64,000 bases of DNA from Acetobacter indonesiensis (GTDB lineage Bacteria; Pseudomonadota; Alphaproteobacteria; Acetobacterales; Acetobacteraceae), in assembly GCF_000963945.1 (NCBI RefSeq), contig NZ_BAMW01000015.1, positions 186,001 to 250,000 of the forward strand. The letters run 5' to 3'. Within the stretch, counting starts at the first letter, position 1, and each line of letters starts with the position of its first letter. Both the position numbers and the translations under genes were made by a program. The notes under the pieces were generated by a model, which did no database searches, was not told the origin of the DNA, and was given only the letters and a program-made list of their open reading frames with translations. This document shows, in pieces, positions 33,222-42,834 of this stretch.

Positions 33222-33246
33222 CCCCGGCTGAGTCAATCAGCCGGGG
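33222..33246 (+). terminator. Strong hairpin between tuf and rpsJ (partial terminator or attenuator)
   Basis: CCCCGGCTGA pairs perfectly with TCAGCCGGGG around a 5-nt loop. The following TCTTACTTGG is a poor T-tract, so read-through into the S10 operon is likely and the hairpin may act as a partial terminator or a 3'-end stabiliser for tuf mRNA. A second GC-rich stem (CCGGGTTTCCCCGG) follows. Confidence 0.5.
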
Positions 33247-33300
33247 TCTTACTTGGCGGCCGGGTTTCCCCGGACAAGTAAAGTGTTGGACTAAGAAACA

Positions 33301-33609
33301 ATGGACAACCAGAACATCCGCATTCGCCTAAAGGCGTACGATCACCGCGTGCTGGACAACAGCACAAAAGAGATCGTAAACACGGCGAAGCGTACGGGTG
33401 CGCGGGTTCGGGGTCCTATCCCGCTGCCGACGCATATCGAACGGTTTACTGTAAACCGCTCTCCCCACGTGGATAAGAAGAGCCGCGAACAGTTCGAAAT
33501 TCGGACTCATCGCCGCCTGCTCGATATTGTCGAGCCAACTCCGCAGACCGTGGACGCTCTCATGAAACTCGACCTCGCCGCTGGCGTGGATGTCGAGATC
33601 AAACTTTAA
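33301..33609 (+). CDS. rpsJ: 30S ribosomal protein S10
   Basis: The 102-residue S10 has normal length, and the family signature is [20 protein letters not shown]. It assembles the 30S head and also partners NusB in antitermination. It opens the S10 gene cluster, 106 nt after tuf. The ribosome binding site is weak (AAGAAACA before ATG), which may limit its translation initiation. Confidence 0.98.
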   Translation: MDNQNIRIRLKAYDHRVLDNSTKEIVNTAKRTGARVRGPIPLPTHIERFTVNRSPHVDKKSREQFEIRTHRRLLDIVEPTPQTVDALMKLDLAAGVDVEIKL

Positions 33610-33619
33610 GGTCCAGACG

Positions 33620-34303
33620 ATGCGCACCGGATTAATCGCAAAGAAGTTGGGCATGTCCCGACTGTTCAAGGAAGATGGCACGCATGTGCCTGTTACCGTC
33701 CTGCATGTTGATGCCGTGCAGGTGGTTGATGTTCGTACCCAGGAGCGGGACGGCTATACAGCTGTTCAGCTTGGTATGAGCAACGCCAAGGTAAAAAATG
33801 TCACCAAGCCGAACCGCGGCCATTTTGCCCGCACCAAGGTTGAGCCAAAAAAGAAGCTGGTTGAATTCCGTGTAGCTGACGATGCTACGCTGGAAGCTGG
33901 CGCTTCTCTTTCTGCTGCTCACTTTGTTGTTGGCCAGAAAGTGGACGTGACAGGCACCAGCAAAGGTAAGGGGTTTGCAGGCGCAATGAAGCGCTGGAAC
34001 TTCGCTGGTCTGGAAGCCTCCCACGGTGTGTCCATCTCTCACCGTTCTCATGGTTCTACCGGTAACCGTCAGGATCCTGGTAAAACCTTCAAGAACAAGA
34101 AGATGGCTGGTCATCTTGGTGATGAGCGAATTACTACTCTGAATCTTGAAATCGCTGCGATTGATCCGGAAAAGAACCTGATCATGATCCGTGGTTCCGT
34201 TCCTGGAGCCAAAAACGGGGTCGTTCTGGTTCGCGATGCGATCAAAAAAGCCCGCCATGTCGACGCGCCATATCCGGCAGCTCTCGTGACGGCGGAGGGC
34301 TGA
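33620..34303 (+). CDS. rplC: 50S ribosomal protein L3
   Basis: The 227-residue L3 is an early assembly protein that reaches the peptidyl transferase centre. It starts [16 protein letters not shown] and has the loop [20 protein letters not shown]. The ATG at 33620 is chosen because it matches the family start. An in-frame ATG at 33590 would overlap rpsJ and add non-conserved residues. Confidence 0.97.
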   Translation: MRTGLIAKKLGMSRLFKEDGTHVPVTVLHVDAVQVVDVRTQERDGYTAVQLGMSNAKVKNVTKPNRGHFARTKVEPKKKLVEFRVADDATLEAGASLSAAHFVVGQKVDVTGTSKGKGFAGAMKRWNFAGLEASHGVSISHRSHGSTGNRQDPGKTFKNKKMAGHLGDERITTLNLEIAAIDPEKNLIMIRGSVPGAKNGVVLVRDAIKKARHVDAPYPAALVTAEG

Positions 34304-34307
34304 GGTC

Positions 34308-34922
34308 ATGGAAATCGAAATCAAAACGCTTGATAACGGCACTGCAGGTTCCGCTACTCTTCCGGACGAACTTTTTGCTGTTGCCCCGCGCGCAGACATC
34401 ATGGCGCGTGTTGTTCACTGGCAGCTGGCAAAACGCCGTGCTGGTACGCATGCTGTAAAAGGCATGGGCGCTGTGTCTGGTACAACAAAGAAGCCGTACA
34501 AGCAGAAGGGCACGGGTAGTGCTCGTCAGGGCTCTTTGCGTGCACCTCAGTATCGCACTGGTGGTGTGGTTCATGGCCCGGTTTCCCGTGATCATGGCTA
34601 CGACCTGCCCAAGAAAGTGCGTCGTCTGGGTTTGATCTCTGCGCTTTCCCAGAAAGCACAGGACGGCAAGCTGATTGTTCTGCAGTCTGCTTCTGGCGTT
34701 GCCCGCACAAGCGAACTGGCAGTCAAGCTGAAAAACCTCGGCCTGAAATCCGCCCTTATTGTTGACGCTGCTGTTGATGAAGGCTTCGTTCGCGCTGCGC
34801 GCAACCTGCCGAAGATCGACGTTCTGCCTACGATCGGCGCCAACGTGTATGATATTCTTAACCACGAGGTTCTGGCCATCACCCAGGCAGGTCTCGAAGG
34901 TCTGAAGGAGCGCCTGGCATGA
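34308..34922 (+). CDS. rplD: 50S ribosomal protein L4
   Basis: The 204-residue L4 lines the peptide exit tunnel and represses the S10 operon in E. coli. The extended loop is visible as [20 protein letters not shown], followed by the [12 protein letters not shown] element. It begins 4 nt after rplC and overlaps rplW by 4 bp (ATGA). Confidence 0.97.
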   Translation: MEIEIKTLDNGTAGSATLPDELFAVAPRADIMARVVHWQLAKRRAGTHAVKGMGAVSGTTKKPYKQKGTGSARQGSLRAPQYRTGGVVHGPVSRDHGYDLPKKVRRLGLISALSQKAQDGKLIVLQSASGVARTSELAVKLKNLGLKSALIVDAAVDEGFVRAARNLPKIDVLPTIGANVYDILNHEVLAITQAGLEGLKERLA

Positions 34923-35254
34923 CCAACATTCTTGCTCTGCGCAAGAAAGCCGAGCGTCTTTCCCGTGAAGCGATGTACGACATTGTTCGTGCACCGCTGG
35001 TGACGGAAAAGGCAACTGCGCTTTCTGAAAAAAATCAGGTTGTTTTCAAAGTTGCCATTACGGCAACCAAGCCTGAAATCAAGGTTGCAGTGGAAACACT
35101 GTTCGGCGTCAAGGTTGTTGGTGTGAACACCCTTGTCCAGAAGGGCAAGACCAAGCGCTTCAAAGGGCGTATGGGGCAGCGTTCTGACATCAAGAAGGCG
35201 TTCGTCCAGCTTGCGGAAGGTCAGTCAATTGACCTGACCGCCAAACTGGCGTGA
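34919..35254 (+). CDS. rplW: 50S ribosomal protein L23
   Basis: The 111-residue L23 lies at the tunnel exit where SRP and trigger factor dock. The core starts at [15 protein letters not shown] and includes [20 protein letters not shown]. The ATG at 34919 overlaps the rplD stop (ATGA) and has GGAG upstream, giving an N-terminal extension of about 18 residues over the shortest L23 proteins. An internal ATG at 34973 is the alternative. Confidence 0.96.
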   Translation: MTNILALRKKAERLSREAMYDIVRAPLVTEKATALSEKNQVVFKVAITATKPEIKVAVETLFGVKVVGVNTLVQKGKTKRFKGRMGQRSDIKKAFVQLAEGQSIDLTAKLA

Positions 35255-35270
35255 CGTGGGGTAGGAACAA

Positions 35271-36101
35271 ATGGCACTGAAGCACTTTAATCCCGTCACG
35301 CCGAGCCTTCGCGGCACGGTTCTGATTGATCGCGCCGATCTGTGGAAAGGCAAGCCGGTCAAGCAGCTGACCGAAGGTAAGAACAAGACTGGCGGCCGTA
35401 ACAATAACGGTCGTACCACGTCGCGTTTCCGTGGTGGTGGTCACAAGCAGTCTTACCGTTATGTCGACTTCAAGCGTCGCAAATTTGACGTGCTGGGCAC
35501 GGTTGAGCGTCTGGAATATGACCCCAACCGTACCGCCTTCATCGCGCTGGTGAAGTATGAAGATGGCGAACTGGCTTACATTCTGGCTCCGCAGCGTCTG
35601 AAAGTGGGTGACAATGTCATCGCTGGCACGCGCGTTGACATTAAGCCAGGGAACGCAATGCCGCTGGCCTCTATCCCGGTCGGCACCATTGTGCACAACA
35701 TCGAACTGAAGCAGGGAGCTGGTGGTAAGCTGGCCCGTTCTGCAGGCACCTATGCCCAGCTCGTTGGTAAGGACTCCGGTTACGCGCAGATCAAACTGCA
35801 GTCTGGTGAACTTCGTGTTGTGCGTGGTGAATGCATGGCAACTGTTGGGGCTGTGTCCAATCCGGACAACATGAACCAGCATCTGGGTAAAGCCGGTCGT
35901 GCCCGTTGGTTGGGTCGTCGTCCGCACAACCGCGGCGTTGTGATGAACCCGGTTGACCATCCACATGGTGGTGGTGAAGGCCGCACATCTGGTGGTCGTC
36001 ATCCGGTTACGCCGTGGGGCAAGCCCACCAAAGGTTACAAAACTCGGGTCAATAAGCGTACGGACAGTCTGATTATCCGTCGTCGCAAGACCGGCAAGTA
36101 A
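35271..36101 (+). CDS. rplB: 50S ribosomal protein L2
   Basis: The 276-residue L2 is required for subunit association and peptidyl transferase assembly. It has the [20 protein letters not shown]-terminal rRNA-binding segment and the conserved histidine region [14 protein letters not shown], with the functionally important His. It lies 16 nt after rplW. Confidence 0.98.
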   Translation: MALKHFNPVTPSLRGTVLIDRADLWKGKPVKQLTEGKNKTGGRNNNGRTTSRFRGGGHKQSYRYVDFKRRKFDVLGTVERLEYDPNRTAFIALVKYEDGELAYILAPQRLKVGDNVIAGTRVDIKPGNAMPLASIPVGTIVHNIELKQGAGGKLARSAGTYAQLVGKDSGYAQIKLQSGELRVVRGECMATVGAVSNPDNMNQHLGKAGRARWLGRRPHNRGVVMNPVDHPHGGGEGRTSGGRHPVTPWGKPTKGYKTRVNKRTDSLIIRRRKTGK

Positions 36102-36114
36102 GGGGCAATAGAAG

Positions 36115-36393
36115 ATGGCACGTTCCGTCTGGAAAGGCCCGTTCGTCGACGGGTATCTGCTGAGCAAAGCTGAAGCGTCCCGTGCGTCGGGTCGTAACGA
36201 AGTGATCAAGATCTGGTCACGTCGTTCCACGATCCTTCCGCAGTTCGTTGGACTGACGTTCGGTGTTTACAATGGTCACAAGTTCCTGCCTGTGCAGGTG
36301 ACGGAGAATATGGTCGGACACAAGTTCGGTGAATTTTCTCCCACCCGTACGTTCCACGGGCACGGGGCTGATAAGAAGTCGAAGCGGGGCTAA
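36115..36393 (+). CDS. rpsS: 30S ribosomal protein S19
   Basis: The 92-residue S19 sits in the 30S head next to S13 and touches A-site tRNA. It opens [14 protein letters not shown] and ends with the signature [20 protein letters not shown]. It is 13 nt after rplB and 1 nt before rplV. Confidence 0.98.
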   Translation: MARSVWKGPFVDGYLLSKAEASRASGRNEVIKIWSRRSTILPQFVGLTFGVYNGHKFLPVQVTENMVGHKFGEFSPTRTFHGHGADKKSKRG

Positions 36394-36394
36394 A

Positions 36395-36805
36395 ATGAGC
36401 AAGCCGAAACAGCCGCGCACGCTCGCGGAAACAGAAGCGCAGGCCGTTACGCGCAACATTCGGGTTAGTCCCCGCAAGTTGAACCTTGTTGCTGGTCTTA
36501 TCCGCAACAAGTCTGCGTCTCAGGCAGTAGCCACTCTTACGTTCTCCAAGCGCCGCATTGCGCAGCAGGTCAAAAAGACTCTGGAAAGCGCGATTGCAAA
36601 TGCAGAGAACAATCATCAGCTGGATGTTGACCAGCTGGTGGTTAAGACGGCTGAAGTTGGGAAGTCCATCGTGATGCGTCGCTTCCATGCGCGTGGTCGT
36701 GGTCGTTCTGCCCGTGTTGAAAAATTCTTCAGCCATCTGAAGATCGTTGTTGCTGAACGGGCTCCTGAGCCAGAAGCAGCTTCTACTGAGCAGAAGGCGG
36801 CCTGA
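36395..36805 (+). CDS. rplV: 50S ribosomal protein L22
   Basis: The 136-residue L22 has a long beta-hairpin that reaches into the exit tunnel near the macrolide site. The core [20 protein letters not shown] and the hairpin [19 protein letters not shown] are present. The ATG at 36395, one nt after rpsS, is preferred to an upstream in-frame ATG inside rpsS. The C-terminus is a short Ala/Glu-rich tail. Confidence 0.96.
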   Translation: MSKPKQPRTLAETEAQAVTRNIRVSPRKLNLVAGLIRNKSASQAVATLTFSKRRIAQQVKKTLESAIANAENNHQLDVDQLVVKTAEVGKSIVMRRFHARGRGRSARVEKFFSHLKIVVAERAPEPEAASTEQKAA

Positions 36806-36808
36806 GGT

Positions 36809-37486
36809 ATGGGACACAAAGTCAATCCGATCGGGCTTCGGCTCGGTATCAATCGCACCTGGGATAGCCGCTGGTATGCTGATGGCGACTATTCTCGCCT
36901 GCTGCATGAAGACCTGAAGCTGCGCGCATTCCTGCGTCGCAAGCTTTCTGGCGCTGGTGTGTCTCGCGTTGTTATCGAACGTCCGGCCAAGAAGCCGCGC
37001 GTGACGATCTACGCAGCACGTCCTGGCGTGGTTATCGGCAAGAAGGGTCAGGACATTGACGCTCTGCGTAAAGAGCTGACCCGTATGGCTGGCACAGAAG
37101 TGGCTCTCAACATCGTTGAGATCCGCAAGCCGGAAATCGACGCGACACTGGTTGCTGACAACATTGCACAGCAGCTTGAACGCCGCGTTGCATTCCGTCG
37201 TGCCATGAAGCGTGCAGTCCAGTCTGCTATGCGTCTTGGCGCACAGGGTATCCGGATCAACTGCTCCGGTCGTCTTGGTGGTGCGGAAATCGCTCGTATC
37301 GAGTGGTATCGTGAAGGCCGCGTGCCGCTTCACACTCTGCGCGCCGACATCGATTACGGAACAGCCACAGCGAAGACCACCTACGGCACCTGCGGTGTTA
37401 AGGTTTGGATCTTCAAAGGTGAAATCCTGGCGCATGACCCACTGGCTCAGGACCGCCGGGCGGCCGAACAGGCCCCTCAGCGCTGA
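36809..37486 (+). CDS. rpsC: 30S ribosomal protein S3
   Basis: The 225-residue S3 forms part of the mRNA entry channel and helicase. It starts [20 protein letters not shown], has the KH-domain motif [12 protein letters not shown], and the C-terminal [13 protein letters not shown]. It is 3 nt after rplV and 18 nt before rplP. Confidence 0.98.
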   Translation: MGHKVNPIGLRLGINRTWDSRWYADGDYSRLLHEDLKLRAFLRRKLSGAGVSRVVIERPAKKPRVTIYAARPGVVIGKKGQDIDALRKELTRMAGTEVALNIVEIRKPEIDATLVADNIAQQLERRVAFRRAMKRAVQSAMRLGAQGIRINCSGRLGGAEIARIEWYREGRVPLHTLRADIDYGTATAKTTYGTCGVKVWIFKGEILAHDPLAQDRRAAEQAPQR

Positions 37487-37504
37487 GGCGAAGGATAGAA
37501 GACA

Positions 37505-37921
37505 ATGCTTTCTCCAAAGCGTACTAAATTCCGCAAGGCGCATAAAGGTCGTATTCACGGCCTCGCCAAAAGCGGCACCACGCTTAACTTTGGCACGTTC
37601 GGTCTGAAGGCTCTTCAGCCCGAACGTATCACTGCACGTCAGATCGAAGCGTCACGTCGCGCCATCACGCGCGCCATGAAACGTGCCGGTCGCGTGTGGA
37701 TTCGTATTTTTCCTGACCTTCCGGTCTCGACAAAGCCTGCAGAAGTGCGTATGGGCTCCGGCAAGGGATCACCTGAATACTGGGTGGCCCGCGTGAGGCC
37801 TGGTCGTATTTTGTTTGAAATCGAAGGCGTGCCGCCTGAAGTTGCGCGTGAAGCGTTGGCTCTCGGTGCAGCGAAGCTGCCGATCAAGACAAAGTTTGTG
37901 ACCCGAATTGGAGATGCGTGA
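37505..37921 (+). CDS. rplP: 50S ribosomal protein L16
   Basis: The 138-residue L16 organises the A-site tRNA elbow contact on the 50S subunit. The start is [18 protein letters not shown], and [20 protein letters not shown] is the family signature. It ends 1 nt before the rpmC start. Confidence 0.98.
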   Translation: MLSPKRTKFRKAHKGRIHGLAKSGTTLNFGTFGLKALQPERITARQIEASRRAITRAMKRAGRVWIRIFPDLPVSTKPAEVRMGSGKGSPEYWVARVRPGRILFEIEGVPPEVAREALALGAAKLPIKTKFVTRIGDA

Positions 37922-37922
37922 G

Positions 37923-38159
37923 ATGGCAAAGGCAACAAAGCCAGCTGATCTGCGTGCCAAGACGTCAGACGAACTGAACGCGCTTCTGCTTGAGCTGAAG
38001 CGTGAACAGCTTAATCTGCGTTTCCAGCAGGCAACCGGGCAGACCGAAGGGCAGAGCCGCGTTCGGGTGATCCGTCGTGAAATTGCGCGCATCAAGACGA
38101 TTGTGGCGCAAAATGAGAAGACTGCGGCAGGTGCGAAAACATCTGCTGCCATTTCCTGA
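37923..38159 (+). CDS. rpmC: 50S ribosomal protein L29
   Basis: The 78-residue L29 is slightly longer than the E. coli form because of a charged C-terminal tail. It has the two-helix core [20 protein letters not shown] and [17 protein letters not shown]. The ATG at 37923 follows GGAG by 11 nt. An earlier in-frame ATG at 37908 overlaps rplP. It contacts L23 near the tunnel exit. Confidence 0.95.
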   Translation: MAKATKPADLRAKTSDELNALLLELKREQLNLRFQQATGQTEGQSRVRVIRREIARIKTIVAQNEKTAAGAKTSAAIS

Positions 38160-38172
38160 AGGGAGTTGGACG

Positions 38173-38445
38173 ATGCCAAGGCGCGTCCTTACCGGACGTG
38201 TGACCAGCGACAAAATGGACAAGACCGTTACGGTTCTTGTCGAACGTCGCGTCATGCATCCGCTGTATAAGAAGTTCATCCGTCGCTCTAAGAAATATGC
38301 AGCGCACGATGAAGAAAATGTCTGCAAGATGGGCGATACGGTGCGCATTATCGAGTGCACTCCGATTTCCCGCCGGAAGACGTGGGCTGTTGTTTCTCGC
38401 AATGGCGAGGTCGTAGACGCCTCCGCTGCTGGCGTTTCGGCGTAA
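38173..38445 (+). CDS. rpsQ: 30S ribosomal protein S17
   Basis: The 90-residue S17 is an OB-fold primary binder of 16S rRNA. It begins [20 protein letters not shown] and carries [20 protein letters not shown]. The ATG at 38173 has AGGGAG before it. A longer in-frame extension runs back through rpmC but has no conserved sequence. Confidence 0.97.
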   Translation: MPRRVLTGRVTSDKMDKTVTVLVERRVMHPLYKKFIRRSKKYAAHDEENVCKMGDTVRIIECTPISRRKTWAVVSRNGEVVDASAAGVSA

Positions 38446-38462
38446 GGTAAGGATATCGAAAC

Positions 38463-38831
38463 ATGATCCATCCCGAGACCAACCTCGACGTTGCCGATAA
38501 CTCCGGTGCGCGTCAGGTGCAGTGCATCAAGGTGCTGGGCGGTTCCAAGCGGAAGTCTGCCTCGGTCGGCGACGTGATCGTCGTGTCTGTCAAAGAAGCC
38601 ATCCCCCGTGGGAAGGTGAAAAAAGGCGACGTCCACCAAGCTGTTATCGTCCGTACGTCTTATCCGGTTCGCCGCCCTGACGGCAGTGCAATCCGTTTTG
38701 ATAAGAACGCAGCTGTGCTGATCAACAAGCAGCAGGAGCCGATCGGCACCCGTATTTTCGGACCGGTTGTTCGTGAACTGCGTGCGCGCAAGTTCATGAA
38801 GATCATTTCTCTGGCGCCGGAGGTGCTATAA
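38463..38831 (+). CDS. rplN: 50S ribosomal protein L14
   Basis: The 122-residue L14 makes intersubunit bridge contacts and binds the silencing factor RsfS. It starts [18 protein letters not shown] and has the loop [19 protein letters not shown]. It abuts rplX, whose ATG follows its stop codon directly. Confidence 0.98.
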   Translation: MIHPETNLDVADNSGARQVQCIKVLGGSKRKSASVGDVIVVSVKEAIPRGKVKKGDVHQAVIVRTSYPVRRPDGSAIRFDKNAAVLINKQQEPIGTRIFGPVVRELRARKFMKIISLAPEVL

Positions 38832-39152
38832 ATGGCTGCGCGTATTAAAAAAGGCGATACAGTCGTTGTCATCAGCGGTTCCTCAAAGGGAATCGAAGGT
38901 GAAGTTCTTTCTGTGCGTCCGGCAGAAAATCGCGCCATTGTGCGTGGTGTTGCTGTTGTGAAGCGTCACCAGAAAGCGACCCGTATGGGTGAAGAAGGTG
39001 GCATTATTTCTCGTGAAGCCCCGGTTCACCTTTCCAATCTGAAGCTGGTTGATCCAGCTTCCAAGAAGCCAACTCGTGTTGGCTTCCGTGTATTGGAAGA
39101 TGGGCGCAAAGTTCGTGTTGCTAAAGCAACCGGCGAAGTCATTGAAGGCTGA
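38832..39152 (+). CDS. rplX: 50S ribosomal protein L24
   Basis: The 106-residue L24 is an assembly initiator that contains a KOW motif ([20 protein letters not shown]) and the conserved [20 protein letters not shown]. It has no intergenic space with rplN and ends 10 nt before rplE. Confidence 0.98.
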   Translation: MAARIKKGDTVVVISGSSKGIEGEVLSVRPAENRAIVRGVAVVKRHQKATRMGEEGGIISREAPVHLSNLKLVDPASKKPTRVGFRVLEDGRKVRVAKATGEVIEG

Positions 39153-39162
39153 GGGGGCGAGA

Positions 39163-39732
39163 ATGAGTGACTCTAAGAACGTTCGTTCCGTTCCTCGTTT
39201 TCAGGAACGCTATGAAAGCGAATTGCGTGCCAAGCTGCGTGAGCAGTTCGGTTACAAAAATATCATGCAGGTTCCGCGGCTGGAAAAAATCGTCCTGAAT
39301 ATGGGCGTTGGTGAAGCTGCGGGTGACCAGAAGAAGCTTGATGCTGCTTTTGCTGAAATGACACTGATTGCTGGTCAGAAACCAGTTAAAACAGTGGCAA
39401 AGAAAGCAATCGCTGGGTTTAAGATTCGTGAAGGTCTGCCAATTGGTTGTAAAGTGACACTGCGCCGTGCGCAGATGTACGAATTCCTTGATCGTCTGGT
39501 TACGATTGCGATGCCGCGTATTCGCGACTTCCGTGGTCTGCCGGCTAACAAGGGTTTTGACGGGCGTGGCAATTTTGCGCTTGGTCTGAAAGAACAGATC
39601 GTTTTCCCGGAAATCGACTACGATAAAGTTGACGAAATCCGTGGTATGGACGTTGTGTTCGTGACCAGTGCAAAGACGGATGCTGAAGCAAAAGCGCTTC
39701 TTAAAGCATTCGATCTTCCCTTTGCAGCCTGA
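39163..39732 (+). CDS. rplE: 50S ribosomal protein L5
   Basis: The 189-residue L5 binds 5S rRNA and contacts P-site tRNA. It has the conserved [30 protein letters not shown] and [19 protein letters not shown]. The ATG at 39163, with GAGGGGGCGAG upstream, matches the family start. An in-frame ATG at 39049 lies within rplX. An 83-nt gap before rpsN contains a small stem (GAAAACC / GGTTTTC). Confidence 0.97.
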   Translation: MSDSKNVRSVPRFQERYESELRAKLREQFGYKNIMQVPRLEKIVLNMGVGEAAGDQKKLDAAFAEMTLIAGQKPVKTVAKKAIAGFKIREGLPIGCKVTLRRAQMYEFLDRLVTIAMPRIRDFRGLPANKGFDGRGNFALGLKEQIVFPEIDYDKVDEIRGMDVVFVTSAKTDAEAKALLKAFDLPFAA

Positions 39733-39815
39733 GGAAAATCGTCTACCTGTCACCAGGTGTTGTTGTCTTGGAAAACCATCGAAGGTTTTCGAAGGGTTCC
39801 GGAGGATAAAAATAT

Positions 39816-40121
39816 ATGGCTAAGACTTCTGCCATCACGCGTAATGCCAAGCGTGCTCGCATGGCAACGCGTGACAAGGAAAAGCGTGCGGCGCTGAAAA
39901 ACATCGTGATGGACCGCTCGCTTCCTGTAGAAGATCGGTTTGATGCGTCTTTGAAGCTGGCTGAACTGCCTCGTAATGGTTCGCGCGTTCGCGTGCGTCT
40001 CCGTTGCAAGCTTACGGGCCGTTCTCGTGGTAACTACCGCAAGTTTGAGCTGTGCCGTATTGCACTGCGTGATCTGGCTTCTACCGGCCAGATTCCGGGC
40101 TTGGTTAAAGCTAGCTGGTAA
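39816..40121 (+). CDS. rpsN: 30S ribosomal protein S14
   Basis: The 101-residue S14 is of the long, zinc-free type: the CxxC pairs of the short form are absent, and the C-terminal half is [20 protein letters not shown]. It belongs to the 30S head. GGAGGATAAAAATAT provides a strong ribosome binding site. rpsH follows after 9 nt. Confidence 0.97.
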   Translation: MAKTSAITRNAKRARMATRDKEKRAALKNIVMDRSLPVEDRFDASLKLAELPRNGSRVRVRLRCKLTGRSRGNYRKFELCRIALRDLASTGQIPGLVKASW

Positions 40122-40130
40122 GGGCGCACA

Positions 40131-40529
40131 ATGTCACTTTCTGATCCGCTGGGTGATATGCTCACCCGCATCCGTAACGCACAGCGTGCGCGTCATACCG
40201 CCTGTGTGTCTCCGGCTTCTAATCTGCGTTCAAACGTTCTTGATGCACTTCAGCGTGAAGGCTACATCCGTGGCTACAAGCGTGAAGAAGTCCGCAAGGG
40301 CATCGTTCAGCTGCATATCGAGCTGAAATACGCTGAAGGCGAACCGGTTATCAAAGAAATTCACCGTGTGTCCCGTCCTGGTCGCCGTGTGTATTCTAAA
40401 ATTAAAGAATTGCCGCGTGTGCGTGCCGGTCTGGGTGTTTCCATCCTGTCCACACCGCGTGGTGTTCTTTCCGATGTCGAGGCTCGCGCTGCCAATGTTG
40501 GCGGTGAAGTCCTCTGTCGCGTGTTCTGA
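40131..40529 (+). CDS. rpsH: 30S ribosomal protein S8
   Basis: The 132-residue S8 binds the central domain of 16S rRNA and represses the spc operon in E. coli by binding near rplE. It begins [19 protein letters not shown] and ends with the signature [20 protein letters not shown]. It is 10 nt before rplF. Confidence 0.98.
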   Translation: MSLSDPLGDMLTRIRNAQRARHTACVSPASNLRSNVLDALQREGYIRGYKREEVRKGIVQLHIELKYAEGEPVIKEIHRVSRPGRRVYSKIKELPRVRAGLGVSILSTPRGVLSDVEARAANVGGEVLCRVF

Positions 40530-40539
40530 GGAGGGATAC

Positions 40540-41073
40540 ATGTCACGTGTAGGCAAATATCCCGTTGATGTACCCGCGGGAGTGACTGTCTCGATTGCAG
40601 ACGGTGTTTTTAAGGCAAAAGGCAAGCTGGGTGAGCTTTCTCTTCCGCTTTCCTCTCATATCGAAGCTGAGATTGCAGATGGTAAGGTTGCGGTTCGCCC
40701 CGTGAACGATGCCTCTCAGGCTCGCATGATGTGGGGCACGACGCGTGCCTTGATTGCTACGGCTGTTAAGGGCGTCTCTGAAGGGTTCTCTAAAACTCTG
40801 GAAATCAACGGCACGGGGTATCGTGCTGCTGTTCAGGGTTCCAACCTTGTGATGAACCTCGGTTTCTCTCACGACGTGGTCTATCCGATTCCGCAGGGTA
40901 TCAAGATCTCCACGCCGCGTCCGACCGCTATCGTTGTCGAAGGTATCGACAAGCAGCGCGTAGGGCAGGTTGCTCTTGATATTCGCAGCTATCGCAAACC
41001 AGAGCCTTACAAAGGCAAGGGTGTGCGTTATGAGACGGAAACCATTCGCCGCAAGGAAGGCAAGAAGAAATAA
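40540..41073 (+). CDS. rplF: 50S ribosomal protein L6
   Basis: The 177-residue L6 is located near the sarcin-ricin loop. It starts [20 protein letters not shown] and ends with the family signature [14 protein letters not shown]. The ATG at 40540 follows GAGGAGGG. Its stop overlaps the rplR start by 1 nt (TAATG). Confidence 0.97.
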   Translation: MSRVGKYPVDVPAGVTVSIADGVFKAKGKLGELSLPLSSHIEAEIADGKVAVRPVNDASQARMMWGTTRALIATAVKGVSEGFSKTLEINGTGYRAAVQGSNLVMNLGFSHDVVYPIPQGIKISTPRPTAIVVEGIDKQRVGQVALDIRSYRKPEPYKGKGVRYETETIRRKEGKKK

Positions 41074-41435
41074 TGAGCACTCAGCAGGAACTGCGGAATC
41101 GGCGGCGCGATCGCCTCCGTTTTCAGCTCCGTCGCAAGGCTGGTGGTCGTCCGCGTCTGTCGGTCTTCCGGTCTGGCAAGAACATTTATGCGCAGGTCAT
41201 TGATGACGTTGCAGGGCGTACCCTCGCCGCTGCTTCCAGCCTGGATAAAGAACTGCGTGAAGGCCTGAAGACAGGTGCCAACAAAGACAGCGCTAACGCT
41301 GTTGGTAAGTTGGTAGCACAGCGCGCTGTTGCCGCTGGTGTTTCTCAGGTTGTGTTCGATCGTGGGGCATATCTTTATCATGGGCGCGTGAAGGCGCTGG
41401 CGGAGGCTGCCCGCGAGGGCGGTCTCTCCTTCTGA
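41073..41435 (+). CDS. rplR: 50S ribosomal protein L18
   Basis: The 120-residue L18 binds 5S rRNA together with L5. Conserved parts are [18 protein letters not shown] and the C-terminal [20 protein letters not shown]. It is translationally coupled to rplF through a 1-nt overlap. Confidence 0.98.
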   Translation: MSTQQELRNRRRDRLRFQLRRKAGGRPRLSVFRSGKNIYAQVIDDVAGRTLAAASSLDKELREGLKTGANKDSANAVGKLVAQRAVAAGVSQVVFDRGAYLYHGRVKALAEAAREGGLSF

Positions 41436-41450
41436 GGAAAGGATCACGTA

Positions 41451-42029
41451 ATGGCTCGTGAACCAAGAGAAGGCGGTCGAGGCGGCCGTGATCGCGAACG
41501 CGAAGGTGATGAACTGGTCGATAAGCTGGTTACCATCAACCGCGTTGCTAAAGTTGTTAAGGGCGGTCGGCGTTTTGCTTTTGCAGCGCTGGTTGTTGTT
41601 GGCGACCAGAAGGGCCGCGTCGGTTACGGCGCTGGTAAAGCCCGTGAAGTGCCTGAAGCTATTCGGAAAGCTACGGAACGTGCCAAACGCGGCATGATCC
41701 GTGTGCCGATGAAAGAAGGCCGCACACTGCATCATGATGTTGCTGGTCACTTTGGTGCTGGTAAAGTTGTTCTGCGTTCAGCAGAAGCAGGGACCGGGAT
41801 CATCGCTGGTGGTCCGATGCGTGCAGTTTTTGAAAGCCTGGGTATTAACGACGTTGTTGCCAAGTCACTTGGCACACGTAACCCGCACAACATGGTCAAG
41901 GCGACGTTTGACGCTCTGTCCAATTGTGCCAGCCCACGTTCTGTTGCAAACCGTCGCGGCAAGAAAGTTGCTGAAATCTTCGGTAAGCGCGATCAGGCTG
42001 CTTCAGCCGGGGAGGGTGTAGATGCCTGA
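41451..42029 (+). CDS. rpsE: 30S ribosomal protein S5
   Basis: The 192-residue S5 helps form the mRNA entry site and affects accuracy. A basic, Gly/Arg-rich extension of about 15 residues precedes the core [20 protein letters not shown], and the [19 protein letters not shown] signature is present. It overlaps rpmD by 8 bp. Confidence 0.98.
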   Translation: MAREPREGGRGGRDREREGDELVDKLVTINRVAKVVKGGRRFAFAALVVVGDQKGRVGYGAGKAREVPEAIRKATERAKRGMIRVPMKEGRTLHHDVAGHFGAGKVVLRSAEAGTGIIAGGPMRAVFESLGINDVVAKSLGTRNPHNMVKATFDALSNCASPRSVANRRGKKVAEIFGKRDQAASAGEGVDA

Positions 42030-42207
42030 AACAAAAACCTTCAAGGTTATCCAGATTGCGTCCGCTAATGGACGCAAGCCTGGGCAGAAAGAAACCCTGA
42101 TTGGTCTCGGTCTGAATAAAATCGGTCGGGAACGGGTTCTTGAAGATACACCGTCCACACGGGGTATGGTCCGCAAAGTGGCCCACCTTGTGAAGGTGGA
42201 GGATTGA
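42022..42207 (+). CDS. rpmD: 50S ribosomal protein L30
   Basis: The 61-residue L30 has typical length, with the single-domain core [20 protein letters not shown] and the [17 protein letters not shown] ending. It begins inside the end of rpsE (8-bp overlap) and finishes 1 nt before rplO. Confidence 0.97.
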   Translation: MPETKTFKVIQIASANGRKPGQKETLIGLGLNKIGRERVLEDTPSTRGMVRKVAHLVKVED

Positions 42208-42208
42208 T

Positions 42209-42697
42209 ATGAATCTGAACGAGCTTCGCGATAACGAGGGTTCTCGTTATCGTAAAAAGCGGCTGGGTCGTGGTATCGGCTCAGGCAAAGGCAAGACATC
42301 CGGTAAAGGTGTTAAGGGGCAGAAAGCACGTGAAGGTGTGTCCCTGAACGGCTTTGAAGGTGGTCAGCTGCCTATCTACCGTCGTTTGCCAAAGCGTGGC
42401 TTCAAAAACATCTTCCGTAAGGTGTATGCGCCAGTTAACCTTGGTGCAGTTGAAAAAGCTTTTGCTGACGGTAAGCTGAACGCTGGTGCGGCTGTAACAG
42501 AAGATCTGCTGAAACAGGCTGGTCTGGTTGGTACAGGCAAATATGCTGGCGTGCGCATTCTGGGCGAAGGCGAACTGACACGCGCTGTCACGTTCGAAGT
42601 TTCTGGTGCTTCTGCTTCTGCAGTGGCAGCAGTCGAAAAGGCTGGAGGTTCTGTAAAGATCCTTGCGCCGAAAGCGGCTGAAGCCAGCGCATCCTGA
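42209..42697 (+). CDS. rplO: 50S ribosomal protein L15
   Basis: The 162-residue L15 is a late assembly protein of the 50S subunit. The long basic N-terminal extension ([19 protein letters not shown]) and the C-terminal globular domain ([19 protein letters not shown]) are clear. It is the last gene before the 137-nt gap that leads to secY. Confidence 0.98.
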   Translation: MNLNELRDNEGSRYRKKRLGRGIGSGKGKTSGKGVKGQKAREGVSLNGFEGGQLPIYRRLPKRGFKNIFRKVYAPVNLGAVEKAFADGKLNAGAAVTEDLLKQAGLVGTGKYAGVRILGEGELTRAVTFEVSGASASAVAAVEKAGGSVKILAPKAAEASAS

Positions 42698-42785
42698 TGC
42701 GAATAGGTGAGGGCAGGGTCATAGCTGCTCTCACCTGGTCTGTGTTTCCAGAATTCTTCTGGGTTAACTCTTAGACTATCATGCC

Positions 42786-42812
42786 AGCGTCACCGCAGTC
42801 TGTGGTGACGCT
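42786..42812 (+). promoter_or_regulatory. Stem-loop immediately upstream of secY
   Basis: AGCGTCACC and GGTGACGCT form a 9-bp perfect stem with a 9-nt loop, followed by GTTTGTGTG and then the secY ribosome binding site GAAAGGA. A weaker stem precedes it (GGTGAG / CTCACC, near 42709-42738). The location suits a partial terminator or translational control element separating secY-adk from the ribosomal genes. Confidence 0.5.
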
Positions 42813-42834
42813 GTTTGTGTGAAAGGACGGATGC

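Noticed and set aside
36206-37558. 450-codon open frame antisense to rplV-rpsC
   Set aside because: It lies over strongly conserved ribosomal genes, has no recognisable domain and reflects codon bias on the opposite strand.
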